Of a DNA stretch of 64,000 bases, positions 62,107-64,000 are shown one piece after another. Made by a program: the position numbers and the translations under genes. Below the pieces are notes generated by a model. That model made no database searches. It had not been told where the DNA came from and was given only the letters and a program-made list of their open reading frames with translations. This DNA comes from CANMXU01 sp052030545 (GTDB taxonomy: Bacteria; Pseudomonadota; Gammaproteobacteria; Enterobacterales; Alteromonadaceae), in the NCBI RefSeq assembly GCF_052030545.1, contig NZ_JBPDIH010000001.1:434001-498000 (forward strand), written 5' to 3'. Positions within the stretch are counted from its first letter, which is position 1. Each line of letters starts with the position of its first letter.

Positions 62107-62119
62107 AATGATTATCATT
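62107..62119. promoter_or_regulatory. Fur-box-like palindrome upstream of nhaB
   Basis: AATGATTATCATT matches the 13-base core of the Fur consensus (AATGATWATCATT) exactly. The outer triplets match poorly. In an AT-rich genome chance occurrence cannot be excluded. Confidence 0.4.
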
Positions 62120-62228
62120 AACGTTTGTGTTGTGGCGTAACAGTATTGTAATCGATGATGAAATTGAAAAACATTGCAATGTGAAAATTATTTTCAATCA
62201 TTTTTCATTCTGGAATTTTTTAAGGCGC

Positions 62229-62261
62229 TTGTGCCAAACGATTGTTCTGGTACAATCAGTT
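62229..62261 (+). promoter_or_regulatory. fadR promoter with overlapping candidate FadR operator
   Basis: TTGTGC (62229-62234), 16-bp spacer and TACAAT (62251-62256). The 17-bp TTCTGGTACAATCAGTT (62245-62261) resembles the FadR operator (AACTGGTCNGACCNGTT) in both half sites and covers the -10 box, which suggests autorepression. Confidence 0.5.
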
Positions 62262-62299
62262 AATAATTACATAAAAATTCTTGGGGAATACTTTAACCT

Positions 62300-63010
62300 A
62301 TGGTTATTAAAGCACAGAGTCCAGCTGGATTTGCAGAACAATATATTGTTGAGTCGATCTGGAATGGTGGCTTCCCTCCGGGTTCTATTTTACCTGCCGA
62401 ACGAGAGTTGTCAGAATTAATTGGCGTAACTCGAACCACGTTAAGAGAAGTGCTACAACGTTTAGCTCGTGACGGTTGGCTAACGATAAAACATGGTAAA
62501 CCAACAAAGGTGAATAACTTTTGGGATACCTCAAGCTTAAATATTTTAGAAACCTTAGCTCAACTTGATCAAGAAGGCATTCCTGACTTAGTTGATAACC
62601 TAATGTCTGCCCGAACCAATATCAGCGCAATTTATGTGCGTGGCGCGATTAAAAATAATCCTGAGAAAACGATTGAATTATTAAGTTCATACGTTGATGT
62701 TGAAGATACGGGTGAAGCATTTGCTGATTTTGATTATCAGTTAAATAAAGAGCTAGTGGTTGCTTCTGGCAATTCAATTTATTTACTAATTTTAAATGGC
62801 TTTAAAGGCTTATATTCACGTATTGGACGCTTGTACTTTAGTCACCCGCGAGGACGTGAAATTTCTCGAGACTTTTACAATGATTTAATTGAGTTGGCAA
62901 AAGCTGGGAAATTCGATGAGTCGGTTTATTGTGTGCGTAAATTTGGTATTGAGTCAGGCAAGTTATGGCTAGAATTAAAAGATGAAGTATTAAAAGAGCT
63001 TGCTGAATAA
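62300..63010 (+). CDS. fadR: fatty acid metabolism transcriptional regulator FadR
   Basis: 236 residues. An N-terminal GntR winged helix (about 8-75, PAGFAEQYIVESIWNGGFPPG and ELSELIGVTRTTLREVLQRL) is followed by a helical acyl-CoA-binding domain (about 80-236). In gammaproteobacteria it represses beta-oxidation and activates unsaturated fatty-acid synthesis until long-chain acyl-CoA binds. Synteny with nhaB is conserved with E. coli. Confidence 0.96.
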   Translation: MVIKAQSPAGFAEQYIVESIWNGGFPPGSILPAERELSELIGVTRTTLREVLQRLARDGWLTIKHGKPTKVNNFWDTSSLNILETLAQLDQEGIPDLVDNLMSARTNISAIYVRGAIKNNPEKTIELLSSYVDVEDTGEAFADFDYQLNKELVVASGNSIYLLILNGFKGLYSRIGRLYFSHPRGREISRDFYNDLIELAKAGKFDESVYCVRKFGIESGKLWLELKDEVLKELAE

Positions 63011-63038
63011 CAAGCTCTTTTATTGATTTTCAATATAT

Positions 63039-63068
63039 AAGCGGTCAGCAGTTAGCTGGCCGCTTTTT
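63039..63068. terminator. terminator shared by fadR and the spoVR/ycgB gene
   Basis: AAGCGGTCAGC / GCTGGCCGCTT stem with a 5-nt loop (one G-T pair) followed by T. The spoVR-like stop (63052) lies in the loop, so the terminator overlaps its last codon. Confidence 0.75.
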
Positions 63069-64000
63069 TTTCTTTCAAGCATTGAGCGATAGTTTCCTCA
63101 TCCCCTTTACTATTTTCTTGAACAAGCGTTACATCAAATTGCCACAGATAATATAAATGTTTAATCACTTCATCTTTCGAGTCGGCAAGTGGTACTCCTT
63201 TGTGTGGCGTAAATTTTAGCGTTAAACCACGCTCACCGGAAATATCGGCATCAACCACTTGAATATTGGCTTCTAAATTACTGAGGTTGTATTGCTCAGA
63301 TAAAGCCGCTCGTATTTTTTTATAACCACTTTCATTGTGTATTGCGCCAATTTCAATAAAGTTTTCTTTATCATCATCATGGATGTGAAATAGTTTAAAG
63401 TCTCGCATTAATTTTGGTGACAAGAACTGACTGATAAAACTTTCGTCTTTAAAGTTTTCCATCGCAAAGTGCAGGGTGTCTAACCAATTAGAGCCTGCAA
63501 TTTCAGGAAACCATTCTTTGTCTTCTTCGGTTGGGTTTTCGCATATACGTCTGATATCGATAAACATATTAAAGCCAAGCGCATAAGGATTGATACCTGA
63601 ATAATACGGGCTATTATAGTCGGGTTGGGCAACGACATTGGTGTGGCTTTGTAAAAACTCAATCATAAATTTATCAGTCACTAAGCCTTCATCGTATAAG
63701 TGGTTTAAAATGGTGTAGTGCCAAAAACAAGCCCAGCCTTCGTTCATGACCTGGGTTTGCTTTTGAGGATAAAAATATTGAGATATCTTTCTAACAATAC
63801 GTACCAATTCTCGTTGCCATGGTTTTAATAGCGGCGCATTTTTTTCAATGAAATAGAGAATGTTTTCTTGCGGCTCTGATGGAAATCTAGCTTTTTGATG
63901 AGGCTCATCGTCTTTAGTAAAAGGTACTGTGCGCCATAAATCATTCACTTGTGATTGTAGGTATTCTTCGCGATCTTTTTGGCGTCTTAGTTCCTCATCT
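63052..64000 (-). CDS. SpoVR/YcgB family protein (partial, N-terminus beyond window)
   Basis: About 316 C-terminal residues of a family usually near 510 long. The frame stays open to the right edge (RRQKDREEYLQSQVNDLW), so the GTG within it at 63946-63948 is not the start. Characteristic segments are MNEGWACFWHYTILNHLYDEGL and NPYALGFNMFIDIRRICENP. In E. coli, YcgB is linked to the YeaGH stress locus, and its function is unresolved. Convergent with fadR, as in related genomes. Confidence 0.93.
   Translation of the reverse strand, partial: DEELRRQKDREEYLQSQVNDLWRTVPFTKDDEPHQKARFPSEPQENILYFIEKNAPLLKPWQRELVRIVRKISQYFYPQKQTQVMNEGWACFWHYTILNHLYDEGLVTDKFMIEFLQSHTNVVAQPDYNSPYYSGINPYALGFNMFIDIRRICENPTEEDKEWFPEIAGSNWLDTLHFAMENFKDESFISQFLSPKLMRDFKLFHIHDDDKENFIEIGAIHNESGYKKIRAALSEQYNLSNLEANIQVVDADISGERGLTLKFTPHKGVPLADSKDEVIKHLYYLWQFDVTLVQENSKGDEETIAQCLKEKKAAS

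Overview
The window is about 64 kb of low-GC (roughly 40%) gammaproteobacterial chromosome. Gene content and order point to a marine, probably cold-adapted Colwelliaceae or wider Alteromonadales bacterium (Colwellia/Thalassotalea-like). The pointers are an rnf/rsx sodium or proton pump, NhaB, a FecIR-type TonB receptor system, a complete gltA-sdh-suc cluster, and gltX beside a tRNA-Val array. Two runs of N (53759-53853 and 54085-54182) lie inside the tRNA array, so this is a draft scaffold with gaps at a repeat.

Layout. 1-5474 (-): rsxABCD-GE electron transport complex, with rsxE cut by the window edge. 5716-7605 (-): CsrD-like degenerate GGDEF-EAL membrane protein. 7806-14757 (+): a strong promoter and structured leader RNA, then rimP-nusA-infB-rbfA-truB-rpsO. 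14868-19616 (+): ECF sigma factor, FecR anti-sigma and STN-type TonB receptor. With a YjiH membrane protein and a DUF962 protein, these separate rpsO from pnp, which are neighbours in enterics. 22082-26810 (+): pnp, nlpI and a TPR-containing putative M64-like metallopeptidase. 27243-29713: a CsdA-CsdE fusion convergent with tcdA (csdL). 30594-42108: gltA (-) diverging from sdhCDAB-sucABCD (+). 42169-44410: an orphan HEPN-like gene and a 1.3 kb block of structured repeats with no convincing genes. 44413-46815: two paralogous 131-residue proteins flanking a Na+/H+ antiporter family gene. 46824-52948: GAF protein, flavin reductase-like protein, large lipoprotein, DUF2999, DUF3545, GST, S4 RNA-binding protein and type IV pilin-like protein. 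53130-54190 (-): tRNA-Val(TAC) array with a tail of tandem, decayed tRNA 3' fragments, driven by a near-consensus promoter. 54457-64000: gltX, chemoreceptor, DEAD-box helicase, dsbB, nhaB, fadR and a partial spoVR/ycgB.

How the parts fit. Most of the window is housekeeping: transcription and translation (nusA operon, rpsO, pnp, gltX, tRNA), central carbon and electron flow (TCA cluster, Rsx), and envelope or ion homeostasis (NlpI, DsbB, NhaB, second antiporter). The accessory signals sit between these blocks: the TonB receptor cell between rpsO and pnp, the repeat block after sucD, the duplicated small proteins around the antiporter, and the tRNA fragment array. No phage, CRISPR array, intact insertion sequence or obvious complete defence locus is visible. 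The best candidates for something undescribed are the decayed tRNA-fragment tandem array, the structured RNA ahead of rimP, the receptor with a second signal-peptide-like segment inside it, the CsdA-CsdE fusion, and the repeat block with its neighbouring HEPN-like orphan.
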